In this document: positions 43,135 through 53,875 of the stretch, piece after piece
Layout: each line of letters starts with the position of its first letter
Numbering within the stretch: position 1 is the stretch's first letter
Assembly: GCA_949825065.1 (NCBI GenBank)
Contig: OX463844.1
Coordinates: 2,325,112-2,389,111, forward strand
Length of the DNA: 64,000 nt
Reading direction: 5' to 3'
Source: Odontocerum albicorne
Lineage: Eukaryota > Arthropoda > Insecta > Trichoptera > Odontoceridae
Notes under the pieces: model-generated
What the model was told of the DNA's origin: nothing
What the model saw: only the letters and a program-made list of their open reading frames with translations
Databases searched by the model: none
Position numbers and translations under genes: made by a program

Positions 43135-44140
43135 ATAATGTCGATGTTTCGAAAACGTAGTAGTTTTCATCTTCTGGACTTGTTTTGTAATCATCTTCAC
43201 CAAAAACGTAACGTGAGTGTATTGGTCAATCCCGGTTTGCGACCATAACGTGAGCGCATGGGTCTGTTTCATCACGAGAGAACAAGCTCGCGGCTTCTAC
43301 AAAGGTTGAAGCAATTGTTTATTTTCTTTTTGTTGTCGCTTCAATTTGATTATGATGTGCCATACGAGTTTGAGGTGGAATTTGTCGTTTCTGTTAACCT
43401 TTCCTTCCCGGTGTTGGGTATCTTCTACACGTTGCTTCAAATAACCATCAATATCTCTATAAATATAATAAATACAAGGTTAAGATTCTAGGTATTCCTC
43501 CATAATATATTTACGCATTGATTTAAAAAATAATATTAATAATAATCAGAATTTATCGACTACATCGTAAGTATTTTCTGAATATCGGAAACAAATTCGC
43601 ATTTAAACGCTGTGAGTGCCTCGATCTTGGGTCTTGACGATAGGTGAAAAGTATGCGGGAAGCGCGACACTTTATTCGCATCTCACTTTTGCATACGTCA
43701 CTGAATAGCGAGGAGCGCAATTGTCTCCACCTCGCAAGTGTAAACGACGCCCGAGTTAGCCCCCAACCCTGCCGCGCTGCAGTAGCTGTTGAGCTGGCAA
43801 CGAGACTAGACCTACGCCCGTTCCGTGAGCGGTGCCAGATGGTTTTTTAATGTTTTCAGCAAATGAATCTCAATTATTATAATTTTTAACTTCAATTATA
43901 ATTAATTAAGGGGATTATCTATGAATGTTCTTATTTTTCCGATTTAAAATCGCTAATTTTTGATCGCGTACTCACTACCCAACACCGGAACACGCGTTTC
44001 ATTTTTATCACCGTAAGGGAAGGGTTAATATTGTTTAGATTTTTATAGATTATCCGGCTCACGTTCATTTATGGCGAAGTTGATACAAACAATCCATAAA
44101 GATGAAAACTGTAACGTTTAAAAAACGTCGATATTATAAA
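43135..44140. mobile_element. Second fold-back family, split by a piggyBac-like MITE
   Basis: The left arm at 43135-43174 (AATGTCGATGTTTCGAAAAC, GTAGTAGTTTTCATCTTCT) and the right arm at 44098-44138 (AAAGATGAAAACTGTAACG, AAACGTCGATATTAT) are inverted copies. On the minus strand the left arm reads AAGATGAAAACT...GAAACATCGAC, again resembling a Penelope-type 3' core. The piggyBac-like MITE at 43398-44024 lies between. Confidence 0.5.
43398..44024. mobile_element. piggyBac-like MITE, copy 2 (TTAA-flanked)
   Basis: 627 bp between TTAA (43394-43397) and TTAA (44025-44028). Ends CCTTTCCTTCCCGGTGTTGG and, in reverse complement, CCCTTCCCTTACGGTGATAA. Nearly identical to 1560-2190 along most of its length, so the two moved fairly recently relative to other repeats here. 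Confidence 0.9.
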
Positions 44141-44415
44141 CAACGGACCCCCTAATTTTTTCATTGTGTGTGCGGCCCATCAACTTAAATGTGCAAGAAA
44201 AAAGAGGCTCCTTACGGTGCGTGTACTCTATATGGCGTTTTCATGTTCCGCACACATCTCAAAAAAAGGAACCTGATAACCCATCGTGAAATATCAAATA
44301 AAATATATAATTGCGCAAAACAAAATATGGTTACAAGTTCCTTTCTTTGAAATGTGTGCGGATAATTTTTAACAGATGTGCGGCCGCACACGCGCACACC
44401 TTAGAGGGAACGTTG
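44141..44415. mobile_element. hAT-like MITE with 8-bp TSD, copy 2
   Basis: Flanks ATTATAAA (44133-44140) and ATTATAAG (44416-44423), 7 of 8 identical. Ends CAACGGACCCCCTAATTTTT and, in reverse complement, CAACGTTCCCTCTAAGGTGT. Interior as in 24296-25090 without the extra ~480 bp. Contains the inverted pair around CGCACACATCTC / GAAATGTGTGCG. Confidence 0.85.
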
Positions 44416-44628
44416 ATTATAAGACAAACCTTGTGGTACAATAGTCCGAAATACCGCGAAAAGCTTATAACATAACTAGTTGCAACCCGTAAAATATTCA
44501 CAGAAGTAAAACAAATTATATAATACATTTTTGAAATACCGAATGGAGCAAGATCAGATCAAAGTTTTTTGAGTTCATTAATGTTTTAAGTTTAAAATAA
44601 AAAAGGTAAATCTTGATTGATGGATTAT

Positions 44629-44790
44629 TTAATTCTCAAAAATCTCTTTATACACGATGTTTTGTGTATAAACATTACTGTTGTTCAATTTAAATCGTTG
44701 ATAAAGTTTTCCTTGAAGACTTGTTTCAGATATATTGACTGTGATGTTTTCGCGTTTCCGACATCTTGAAAAAGCCACATATAATTGTCT
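44629..44790 (-). pseudogene. Helitron RepHel helicase C-terminus
   Basis: 54 codons on the minus strand: RQLYVAFSRCRKRENITVNI, later SLQGKLYQRF and NIVYKEIFEN-stop. QLYVAxSR is motif VI of Pif1-like SF1 helicases, the end of Helitron Rep-helicase proteins. Just upstream TTTTTTTAATGCAG looks like a splice acceptor, which would make this a terminal exon. The rest of the protein is missing. Confidence 0.85.
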
Positions 44791-44816
44791 GCATTAAAAA
44801 AAGAGCATAAAATAAA

Positions 44817-45352
44817 TAAACACAAGTAATTATAAAGTTCAATATAATAGGAAATAAATGAATCATTTGATGAATTACAATTCAAAATAAATTGGCATCG
44901 TCCCCTTTTACACCGGTTCGTTCAGTGTAATTTCAATCTGTTTCGAAGTAGTAAACACAAGTAATTATAAGGTTCAATATAATAGGAAATAAATGAATTA
45001 TTTAATGAATTACAATTCAAAATAAATTGGCATCGTTCCCTTTTACGCCGGTTCGTTCAGTATAATTTCAATCTGTTTCGAAGTAGTAAACACAAGTAAT
45101 TATGAAGTTCAATATAATAGGAAACAAATGAATTATTTAATGAATGACAATTCAAAATAAATTGGCATCGTCCCCTTTTACACCGGTTCGTTCAGTGTAA
45201 TTTCAATCTGTTTCGAAGTAGTAAACACAAGTAATTATAAGGTTCAATATAATAGGAAATAAATGAATTATTTGATGAATTACAATTCAAAATAAATTGG
45301 CATCGTTCCCTTTTACACCGGTTCGTTCAGTATAATTTCAATCTGTTTCGAA
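44817..45352. repeat. 135-bp tandem repeat, four units, inside Helitron 1
   Basis: Units start at 44817, 44952, 45087 and 45222, each exactly 135 bp: TAAACACAAGTAATTATAAR ... CGGTTCGTTCAGTRTAATTT, CTGTTTCGAAGTAG. Helitron 2 has two units of the same repeat. Confidence 0.96.
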
Positions 45353-45389
45353 CGACAACCGTACGGGCTTTGGCCTATTTATACTATGA

Positions 45390-45937
45390 TAATTGGAGGA
45401 GGTGTTTGGAGAATTTTTAATGGAGTGAAATACTATAATTATTATCATCAGCACTGATGAATGATATTATTTATAATTTCTATGGTGACAGAATTCTGCG
45501 AGGCATAGTTTAAGACACTATTTATCGTGCGAAAATAAATTTTCAGATTTAAAAAATCAAAAAACCTATCTATTCAACTATGTACGATTATCTAGTTCTG
45601 TGTGGGTGGATAGCTACTCGTATCAAAGCCTTTCTTAGCACTGTTCTCAAATGCAAAGGTCTACAATGTAGGCTAAAGCAATTTGATGACTTGCTTCGAA
45701 GGTTAATTAAACATACATTATTTAACTCACGAATTGGCGATTTACATGCGAAGGATTTATTATGATAGTCATAGTACTTTGTGGACTTCACTTAGATACA
45801 TAAAATCATCGTGATGAAAATGTTGAAATTCCTAATCATGATTACAATTATAATTTATCTTTATTTATGCAGTTTTTAGACATTATAAGTAAAGTTAATA
45901 ACTCTCTTACTTGTTCGAATGCCGGCCTTCATTATGA
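45390..45937. other. No gene seen
   Basis: A 61-codon frame (45580-45765) is open on both strands without a recognised motif. Confidence 0.4.
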
Positions 45938-46012
45938 TCTCCGTGGTTTAGTTGGTAAGATACTCGAAATTTACTCGATTGCTTCAAGTTCGATTCCGAA
46001 TGGTATCCGAAA
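45938..46012 (+). repeat. Family A SINE, head only
   Basis: GATCTCCGTGGTTTAGTTGG, TAAGATACTCG, box B AGTTCGATTCC, then A-rich sequence. Promoter boxes without the tail. Confidence 0.7.
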
Positions 46013-46055
46013 ATAAAAATAAAATAAAATACTATCTCAAGATAGTAAATATGTT

Positions 46056-46684
46056 GTTTATAGTTAAGGCATTAACATTGTGGAGGTTTAAAGACATTGT
46101 AATTTATTTTTATCAAACACTGTTTATTCCACTTTTTTATGACGGTATAACCCTACCGGTTTCAAGGCTTTCGGAATACTTAGCAACAGTGGTGTGTATA
46201 AACTTTTATGTGCTGACTGTGATCATTTCTATATAGGAAAGACAGGAAGATCTTTTGAAAAGAGATTTCGTGAACACAAATCCGCCTTAACAAATCCTCT
46301 AATTTATTCTGAAATGGCTACTCATTGTCACCGCGAGAATCATACTTTTTCTATCGATTATGCCAAATTCTTACATATCAGTGGTAACGGAAATAAATTG
46401 GACAGACTAGAGGCCCTAGAAATTTCTAAATCAGTACACCGATCGGAACATCTGTTGAACAGTTATTTACCCAAAATCTCTCCGTTCTTGGCCGAAATTG
46501 TCCCGTGCCTTTCTCACCCCCCAGCCCCCAACCGTTGAAGCGTGTATAGTGTATCGGTACCAGTTCGAACAGCATTTAGTCTTGTTTGCGCTCCCCTGAA
46601 GATGAGGTGAAAGCCTTGAAACCGGTGGGGTTATACCGTCATAAAAAAGTGGAATAAACAGTGTTTGATAAAAATAAATTACAA
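46056..46684 (+). mobile_element. Penelope-like element E (GIY-YIG retained, 14-bp TSD)
   Basis: Flanked by ATAGTAAATATGTT (46042-46055 and 46685-46698). An inverted copy of the 3' tail lies at the left (46056-46172), then sense coding for the endonuclease end (46173-46538), then the sense 3' region with the hammerhead-like core (46593-46627) and tail. Unlike the other copies the outermost GTTTATAGTTAAGGCATTAA segment is on the left. Confidence 0.93.
46173..46538 (+). pseudogene. GIY-YIG endonuclease region of a Penelope-like element
   Basis: The frame reads GILSNSGVYKLLCADCDHFY, IGKTGRSFEKRFREHKSAL, later CHRENHTFSIDYAKFLH, SEHLLNSYLPKISPFLAEIV and ends with a stop at 46536-46538. GVY and YIG with G-x-T-G-R-x-F and R-F-R-E-H are the GIY-YIG nuclease motif and the conserved Arg/His that follow. 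A Cys pair (CADC) sits between, as in Penelope endonucleases. This is the C-terminal domain of the RT-endonuclease; the reverse transcriptase itself is missing (5' truncation). Confidence 0.93.
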
Positions 46685-46698
46685 ATAGTAAATATGTT

Positions 46699-47157
46699 TG
46701 TCTGGTAATAATGATTGATGTGTGCGAGCGTTGTTGTACTAGAGTGTGTATTAAATTGCGTTTTCGGCACTTCAGTATTTCTAAAATTCGATGGCCCGAT
46801 TAATGGGTCCGAATACAATTTTGTCTTTTTTTTTTACTAAACAAAGTAATATATTGTACAAATATTTGTCAAGGCTATACCTATATACACATTTCTTTCT
46901 TAACTAATCTTATTTATATACTCGTGTTATAATTTATTAACTTACTTAATCTTATTTTCCTACATGTCATTTTATTTTTATTTTTTCTATCTTAATATAT
47001 GATTTCTTAGAAATAATTAACACCTACATACTACTTATAACTAGATAACAATTCTTACAACTAATTATTTAGCAAGAACAAGTCCACTCGTTCAGGCTAC
47101 TTGTATTACATCACATTCACTCAGACCTTGGTCGTCCCTGCAAGTACTGTAGGTGGA
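46699..47157. other. No gene seen
   Basis: AT-rich spacer between the Penelope element and a Jockey relic. Confidence 0.5.
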
Positions 47158-47649
47158 CTAGTCAGGCAACACATAATGCTTCGGGAGCCTGTGCTTATAA
47201 CGGAAGGGTAGGTCGGATTTACTCTCGTAAGCCCCCAGGGCACCGACTAAGGGATTACTGTGATTTTGTTGACTTTTATAGAACTTCATGGTCCAAGTGA
47301 GGATGTGGTGTTGTAGGGTTTCTTCACGCTGTTCGGCGTGAAGTCGGGTAAGGTTTGTTCTGGGATGGGTGTTAAAAGATATCTTGAATGCCTTGTTCTG
47401 CACTCTCTGGAGTTTCAGGTGATCCGTGTTGCTCACACTACCCCAAACGGATGCAGCATAGGTCAAGATAGGACGAATAAGGGTTTTATAGAGGAGGAGC
47501 TTATTTTTGGGTGAAAGGAAGCTGCGTCGGTGAAATATCGAACTGATAGCCCCTATGCCCTTGTGACCCTTCTGTCTGATGGTATTCAGATGGGGTTTCC
47601 ACGTCAGTCGCCGGTCATGGTGCAGGCCGAGGTATTTAACCACGTTCAC
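47158..47649 (-). pseudogene. Jockey-clade LINE RT C-terminal fragment
   Basis: 163 open codons on the minus strand: VVKYLGLHHDRRLTWKPHLN, IRQKGHKGIGAI, NKLLLYKTLIRPILTYAASV, WGSVSNTDHLKLQRVQNKAF and ending KHYVLPD-stop. 'K-Y-L-G-x-x-x-D-x-x-L-T-W-x-x-H' and 'L-Y-K-x-x-I-R-P-x-x-x-Y-x-x-x-V-W' are Jockey-clade hallmarks downstream of the RT core. Uninterrupted, so a relatively young 5'-truncated copy. Confidence 0.92.
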
Positions 47650-47671
47650 AATTTTGTCTTCGCATTGAGGC

Positions 47672-47760
47672 GTCTGAAGACTGGAAGCAGGTGGCTAAGG
47701 ATCGTGTAAATTGGAGAGCTATCTGTTCTCGGGCTGGTGGCGCCTCAACAGCTAGACATA
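47672..47760 (+). pseudogene. RTE-like LINE C-terminal fragment
   Basis: DWKQVAKDRVNWRAICSRAG in one frame, matching 19305-19375. About 30 codons. Confidence 0.6.
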
Positions 47761-47959
47761 TGCATGCGTAAGCGTGACCAGGCGGCTCAACGATATTCAC
47801 GTGTCTATGATATCGGAGTGCGCATCTATTATCTAATTAAAGATCACATGATCAACATGGAGGAGTAGCTTTAGATTTACGTTGGAATTGCGAGGAGATC
47901 TTCAACTACCAGGTTCAGTAATGAAGACGACGACACAAAATGTACTACATATAACTGTG

Positions 47960-48132
47960 ATCTCTTATGAGATGCATGGCCATGCAATAACACACTGGAC
48001 TTCGCAATAACACGAGGAAGTTCGCCGGATCTAACCTTGCGCTGCACTACTCCCCTCGAAACAAAAGCATTCTTTCCCCATAGTATTGGGAGATTTAAGG
48101 ATATCTATGATTTTGGTCATATCTACTATTAC
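47960..48132 (+). repeat. tRNA-derived SINE, family B (diverged)
   Basis: Head GAGATGCATGGCCATGCAAT, AACACACTGGACTTCG with a 21-bp internal duplication of the ACTTCGCAATAACAC phrase, decayed box B, then CTACTCCCCTCGAAAC and ATGATTTTGGTCATATCTAC with a poly-A. Confidence 0.7.
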
Positions 48133-48264
48133 AAAAAAAAGATGCGTGAGACTCTCGCGCGGTAGAAGTGAAACTTCTTAGCTCCTAAGAAAAGTTAATT
48201 TTATGCGTTGCTTGTTTTCCATTTGTTAACGATTTTTTAAGGAAAAGGAAATGGTTATGTGGAG

Positions 48265-48640
48265 TTTAATTCAAGAAAACCTCTTTTAATTAAATAAAAA
48301 AATATACATTTTTTATTTTTAATAATAATAATTTTAATTATAATATAATACACTGAATAATATTAATTATTATTAATAATAAATAATTATTAATATTAAA
48401 ATAATTTATTAATAAATTAAATATTTAATAATAATAAATAAGTATTTAATTCAAGAAAATCTCTATATTAAATAAAAAAATATACATTTTTTTATTTTTA
48501 ATAATAATAATTATTTTAATTATAATATTATACACTTAATAATATTAATTATTATTAATAATAAATAATTTTTAATATTAAAATAATAAAAAATAATTTA
48601 TTAATAAATAAAATATTTAAAAGTAATAAATAATAATTTA
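48265..48640. repeat. AT-rich ~180-bp tandem dimer
   Basis: TTTAATTCAAGAAAAYCTCT and following AATAATATTAATTATTATTA blocks occur at 48265 and 48445. Almost pure A+T. The element-like context is bounded by GCGCGGTAGAAGTGAAACTT (48157) and its inverse CTCTACCGCGCCAATAGAAG, TTTCACTCC (48703). Confidence 0.85.
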
Positions 48641-48729
48641 ATAATAATAAAATAATAATATAATACACCGTTTCACTTTTCGTGACGTTCAGGCCAATTT
48701 GCTCTACCGCGCCAATAGAAGTTTCACTC

Positions 48730-50189
48730 CAATAAAAAAAAAAAGGAAAATATGCCGGTATACTCCAATTGTCTCACCTCAATGTGCCATCGAATCCAAT
48801 ACATCGGTGTGACCGGTGAGTTTGCTGGTGTGTAACGTTTCACTAACTTAAAAGGTGAAAGGAAGAAAAAACCAAACTCCACAACACAGCTTTGCTTTCT
48901 AACCGAATTGACGTTGAAATATCGAGGGAATCCTCGACTTCGAACCCCAGCAACAATGATAACGATTATAAATCTTGAAAAATCGCTTAGTAATAACAAA
49001 GAATATTGTATTTTATACATAAGTAATTTTTTTGTATTCATGAAAATTGTTTTCAATCTTTTACTCACATTTTTTCCTGTCGTCTTATTTCAAACTACTT
49101 TTAAAAAATATCACCTCGAAATGATGAGCCGCCACTGGGCACAGGAAACTTCCATTACCGTTGCATTCTGTACGACTGAATGCATGTTGCGATTTTTTAT
49201 TGCCTGGATGCTGCTGGTGACGTGTTTGTAACATGGATGCACTTAATTTGATTAAAATATTCCATTTTTCTTTTATTCACAGCATTTTCCTAGTATACTC
49301 GTATTTATGTGTACATTTTGTTGATTTATTTATATTTCCGTTCCATTTGAATTCAACTGCTAATGTATTTATGAGCAACATTTGTGTGCATTTGTTGAGC
49401 ATAAAACTGCTTCCAGTCGTTTCTTTAGCCTGACTTTATATTATCCTCGTTGACTTTCTAGATTAGTAACCAGAAACGGAACATGTTTCAAGAGGGAACT
49501 AAGGTTATGGTTTACTAAGACATCTTTATTTTTAATTTAATTTCGTTGATTTGTTTCATCTTTCAGTTTCTGAAGATAATAAGATCTCCAAAAAAGATCA
49601 ATCCACCTGACAGATGTAAAAGAAACCTTAAATAAACAAGCTCTACTAATGAGATGAATACAATTGCTTTTTCTGAGATAACATTTCGTCAATCTGGGGT
49701 TTGAAGTTTGCACTTCTTATTATCGAAATTTATTGCAAATGGTCATATGTTAATGATGACCTGTATTGCGATTTTACGTACTTCATTTTTGAACATTTAC
49801 ATATTTTTTGTGATAACTAATATGTTATTGAATTGAATAAAAAAATATTTTTATTTAATTTAAGTATTACAATAAACTTACACTAACTAACGTATGCACT
49901 AACAAAAACAATATTACACATCTACAATTTGACTAAAACAATTTAACAAAACATACACATTTAACAAAAATTATTAGTTATTAAAATAGGCATCGGACCG
50001 CAGTTTGCCGACCCCAGAACTAGGCCATAGAAATCGTTATAGGCGTTTCCTATTCAGTCGGGTTATAGTATTTATCCTTGTAAAGAGATATTTAGTTTAT
50101 GATATAAATTTAAAAAAAACAAATAAATTACGCATTATACCAGTCAGTTATTAAAAAGCGGGTTTGAAATTTTTTAACTAACTTTAGAG
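48730..50189. other. No recognised gene
   Basis: Two antisense open frames at 48724-49068 and 48908-49231 overlap without motifs. The remaining stretch to 50189 is AT-rich. Confidence 0.4.
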
Positions 50190-50275
50190 CATTGATTCTC
50201 AACCTTTTTTGCCTTGTGACCCCCAAAGATACAAAAAAAAAATAAAATTGAGAATTTCTGACTCCCTGTGCAAAA
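50190..50275. mobile_element. hAT-type MITE end (fragment)
   Basis: CATTGATTCTCAACCTTTTT, followed by TGACCCCCAAAG, is a single hAT-like terminus of the type complete at 57993-58208. The opposite end was not found. Confidence 0.5.
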
Positions 50276-50339
50276 TCTTAATATATTGTTGATGCAAAAC
50301 TAACGCAACCATTGAATTGATTAATTTCTTTTTTCATAA

Positions 50340-50990
50340 AAAGTGCCACGTTAGACCGTTAAACTTCCGCAAGTCGTCTCTCCAACGCGTCTTCTGACTT
50401 CTTCTCAGACGTTTTATGTCTAGCGGATATCACTAAAGAATCTCGTATATCCATCTTTGATCCTTCACCCTTCAACGTGCCCTGTTCATCGCCATTAAGT
50501 TCCTTTCATTTTTAATATCACGTTCTTAACTTCTGTTTTCTCTCTTATCCGTGTATTTCGTATTCGGTCACGTCTTATCAGTCCCAGCATGCTTCGCTTC
50601 ACATTTCTTTTTACATTGAGCCTGCCGTCAATGACCATGTTTCATACCCATATGCCATTATCTAGAGAACATATGTTCCGTATCGAAATTTGACGTTTAA
50701 GAGCAAAAAGAAAATCACCTTTTAAGACATGTTTTAGTTGTCCAACTGTACTCCATGATAGCTTGGTTCTTTTATGCATTCCGTCCGCTATGCCATCTAC
50801 AAATGAGATAAGCTGTCCTAAGTATGTGTGGTTCTGAATCAGTTCTAGTTGTATGAATATATCGTCCACTTTGACTGGATTGGTCATAACAGAGTCGTTA
50901 TGCATGTAATTTGTTTTGCTTAAATTCATCTTAAGACCTACAATTCTGCTACCTCTGCCAATTATCGAAGATAATTATAGATCTCATTCT
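50340..50990 (-). pseudogene. RTE-like LINE relic (RT end to C-terminus)
   Basis: The minus frame at 50929-50642 reads MNLSKTNYMHNDSVM, DDIFIQLELIQNHTYLGQLI; continuing left in shifted frames come SMLGLIRRDRIRNTRIRE, then SQKTRWRDDLRKF-like text. Order and phrases match the 'N-x-x-K-T-x-x-M', 'Y-x-Y-L-G-Q', 'R-x-R-I-R-N' series of RTE-like proteins. Multiple frameshifts. Confidence 0.82.
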
Positions 50991-50999
50991 TCTTCTTCT

Positions 51000-51420
51000 T
51001 CCTAGTGTCATGTTACGTCTTCCCAACGTTCACTATCATCTGAGAGTATGCATCTTTGTCCTCGGCAGCCCAAACGCTCCTTATGCTAGTCCAATAACGT
51101 ATATTGTGGCGCCAGGAGATTTTCCTCCTGCCTACACCTCTTCGACCCTCTATTTTGCCTTGGATGATCAGGTGTAGTAATTTGTACTTTTCTCCTCTAA
51201 GTACATGACTCAAATAGGACACCTTTCGGATTTTAATATTAGTCAGCAACTCTCTATCAACTTTAGCTCTTTGAAGAACCCTTGTGTTGCTGACCATATC
51301 CGTCCAGGGTATCCGTAGCATTCTCCGGTGGATACACATTTCGAATGCTTCCAGTCGGTTCATACTACCAATAGATCTCATTGGCATTGGAAAATAATAA
51401 AATAAGGCATTCATAATTCT
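51000..51420 (-). pseudogene. LINE C-terminal fragment with (GAA)n tail
   Basis: The minus ORF at 51414-51013 reads NRLEAFEMCIHRRMLRIPWT, SYLSHVLRGEKYKLLHLIIQ, GKIEGRRGVGRRKISWRHNI and ends IVNVGKT-stop. A short (GAA)n tract at 50988-51002 follows, a simple-repeat 3' tail. The related plus-strand relic is at 59405-59630. Confidence 0.88.
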
Positions 51421-52627
51421 AAGATGGTTAAGAAAATATCAATTTATGCGAATTTTTTTTTTCTACCAGTGAATGTTTCTAAACGTATCTTCCAGTAAGA
51501 CAGTGGATAGTTTTAGCGAAATGGTGACACCTACAATGTTAGCTATGGGAGAATAATGTAATATATATACGGAGGCAAACCATTGTAGTAAAAAATGTGT
51601 AATAATGACTTCGACTTTTGAGTAAGTTTTTAAAATAAATGTATCAGTTTTTCTCAGAAAATGTGTTATTTTCCATTATTATTCTTAAGTTATTTTTATT
51701 TTCGCAACCCACAAGCTGAGAAACGATGGTTTTGTGCAAAAATCCCCGAAGTAGTCGATATCGACCCCCTGGGGTCGATTTGATTTTTCTAGGGGTCGAT
51801 AGTTTCAATAAAAAAAATTGGAGGTCGACGACAGCAAAAATAGACCCCCTTACTACTGCAGCTATTTGTTGGTTTCAAAATATCTATGATTCGAATACGT
51901 ACGTTATTAAGAATATTTGTATTTATTTTGAATTTACATATTTATTTCGTAAATTTCAAAAATTGAGAAAAACTGCTCGTATTTTTTTGCTTTAATTTTC
52001 GTCAGCGCAGATTTCAATATTAAATGTTGCACAAAATAATACCATAATCCGTAGTCCTTTTATCTTTTTCAATCGTTAATTACAAGTGATTAAAATAAAA
52101 TGTTTGATATATAGTGAAATATTTAATATCGAGTACTTTACAAACTTATTAATTTGAGTAAGTAAAGTAAATGACTAGGGGGTCGACGGTTTAAAAAGTT
52201 TTCGGTAAAGGGGTCTTCGGCCGAAAAAAGATTGGGAACTTTTGGTTTAGTGGATCAAAACACATTTGCACGTTCTTGAATGCAAAATACACGTCGTAGT
52301 AGATATGTCTTGTTATTTATTACAATTGCACCACGCCGAGAAACATCGCACATTAATTGAGGTTTTTTATCACTCATATATTTAATTTTCGTTTATCCGA
52401 CTCTCTTAAGTGTTTTTGATTGAATAGGAAATTACTTTATGCCGACATCTTTTTTTAAATTAAGCAATTCATCCAATAAACGGATGATTCATGATCAGTC
52501 GGTAATCAATAATTGATCGCTCGTTAAAACAATTGACCAAATGAAACAATTTGCAAAATTAAAGTTATTTCTTAGTAAAATTATATTACAGTAAATATTG
52601 AAATAATTAAGTTTTACTTATATTTGT
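51421..52627. other. Possible old hAT MITE (about 51715-52250); otherwise nothing
   Basis: GACCCCCTGGGGTCGATTTG near 51762 and AGGGGGTCGACGGTTTAAAA near 52168 are roughly inverted, and the right end TTGGGAACTTTTGGTTTA resembles a hAT terminus (reverse complement TAAACCAAAAGTTCCCAA). No target duplication recognised. Confidence 0.4.
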
Positions 52628-52800
52628 GTGGTATAGTTTGTTGGACGCCTGATTGCCGACCCGAAAATTGCGAGTTCGGTTCCTGTTGGTACCCTATTTT
52701 TTTACAATGACAACCTCCGTGATCTAGTTTGTAAGAAGCTTGGTTTCTACCCGGGGATTTCGCGTTCGATTCCTAATGACATCCAAAATATTTTTTTAAC
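52628..52800 (+). repeat. Two family A SINE head fragments in tandem
   Basis: First: GGACGCCTGATTGCCGACCC and box B GAGTTCGGTTCC (52628-52698). Second: AACCTCCGTGATCTAGTTTG, box B CGTTCGATTCC (52708-52800). Both keep the pol III box B and lack the tail. Confidence 0.7.
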
Positions 52801-52927
52801 AAGGGCCTCAGTAAGATTATTTAGTTTTTTTGGTAACAATAATCGAGTGCGAGTATATTTTCAACACGTACAATGATGAACTGCGAGTTACGGGTCTACT
52901 CAAGTTGTTCTAAACCCGAAGGTTCGA

Positions 52928-53134
52928 CGACCTCCGTGGCCAGGTGGTAAGACGCTTGTCTGCCGATCCGGAGGTTGCGGGTTCGATCCCCGCTGTAATC
53001 CAGATTTTTTAAAATGGAATTCCAGCCTGGTTTTAACTTAGGGTTCATTTAAAACAACTTTCTGGTTGGTTGGAAGAGATTGCCACATGGCAATAAACTC
53101 GCCAGGTGAAAAAAAAAAAAAAAAAAAAAAAAAA
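52928..53134 (+). repeat. tRNA-derived SINE, family A (best full-length copy)
   Basis: GACCTCCGTGGCCAGGTGGT, AAGACGCTTGTCTGCCGATC, box B GGGTTCGATCCCC (52979-52991), body TGGAATTCCAGCCTGGTTTT, tail TTTCTGGTTGGTTGGAAGAG, ATTGCCACATGGCAATAAAC, TCGCCAGG, then a 26-base poly-A. Intact boxes and long poly-A mark a young copy. Confidence 0.92.
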
Positions 53135-53339
53135 GGTTTCATCAAAAGCGCCGAAGACATATCGTCAATACATCCGCATCACCAATTCGAATATGTTGAA
53201 AAGCATCTTACAAATTAATTGATGATGTTAGCCTATGGATGGACCTTTTAATATTTTTCTGGTTGATTGTGAGAAATTTCAGTATACCAATATATCTGCC
53301 AGGCTACACTTTTTAAAACGGAAACGTAATATAATACAA

Positions 53340-53630
53340 TATATTATTAGTATAATTCTTTTGCACAAAGAATGAAGTGGCAATGGGCAGGACACGTAGC
53401 CAGAATGTCAGACTCCCGATGGAAATCTGAAATAATTCAATGGTACCCAAGAGGCATAAAGAAACCCAGAAGAAGACCGAAGGTACGCTGGATAAATGAA
53501 ATCAGGAAGCATGGCAGCATCACATGGCATCAACGAGCAAAAAATCGATCTATTTGGAGTCAACTTGGGGAGACTTTCATCCAGCAGTGGATCGACCCAG
53601 GTTGACAATGATGATGATGATTATTAGTAT
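53340..53630 (+). pseudogene. RTE-type LINE 3' end
   Basis: The plus frame reads MKWQWAGHVARMSDSRWKSE, IIQWYPRGIKKPRRRPK, INEIRKHGS and ends QQWIDPG-stop, followed directly by (ATG)n at 53608-53620. Same family as 2968-3258. Short 5'-truncated copy with an intact C-terminal frame. Confidence 0.9.
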
Positions 53631-53689
53631 CACGATTAATCTATCGTATTTTCGTATGTACACATTCTTAATATCTTCTTTATCCATAC

Positions 53690-53760
53690 ACTTTCTCATA
53701 CAACTCCTACGATTTTTCTGACTTTTTCTATTTCTTACTTTCCAAATATAATTTTGCAAA
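53690..53760 (-). pseudogene. LINE C-terminal fragment
   Basis: The minus frame reads KNRRSCMRKCMDKEDIKNVY, matching the RRSCMRNCLDVEEPKDVCRE relic at 62389-62560 and the 41350 fragment. Confidence 0.6.
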
Positions 53761-53777
53761 ATTGAACTGTGTCAATT

Positions 53778-53875
53778 ATAGTGAGATCAAATCCCGAGTT
53801 AAAGTGCCCTTGGGAAGAGTTAGTTCTCTAAACGGCGCTATGTAAATTTTCCTTTTACTTTTACTATCATTCACT
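53778..53875 (+). repeat. Structured repeat, family C
   Basis: GATCAAATCCCGAGTTAAAG, TGCCCTTGGGAAGAGTTAGT, TCTCTAAACGGCGCTATGTA and an AT-rich tail. Nested-stem core conserved. Confidence 0.7.

Larger units (their letters stand above)
44476..45389 (-). mobile_element. Short Helitron, copy 1
   Basis: On the minus strand it begins TCATAGTATAAATAGGCCAA (at 45389) and ends CAACTAG (at 44476). It is preceded by A and followed by T, the Helitron A|T insertion signature. A weak hairpin (GTGAATATTTTAC) lies about 11 nt before the CTAG end. It contains the C-terminus of a Pif1-type helicase and a 135-bp tandem array. About 914 bp. Confidence 0.88.

Noticed and set aside
45580..45791. Opposed 61-67 codon frames
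   Set aside because: Open on both strands, no motif; probably chance.
52928..53000. Possible tRNA gene
   Set aside because: Boxes A and B are present, but the head continues directly into the SINE body and poly-A, and many dispersed copies exist. It is a SINE promoter, not a tRNA gene.
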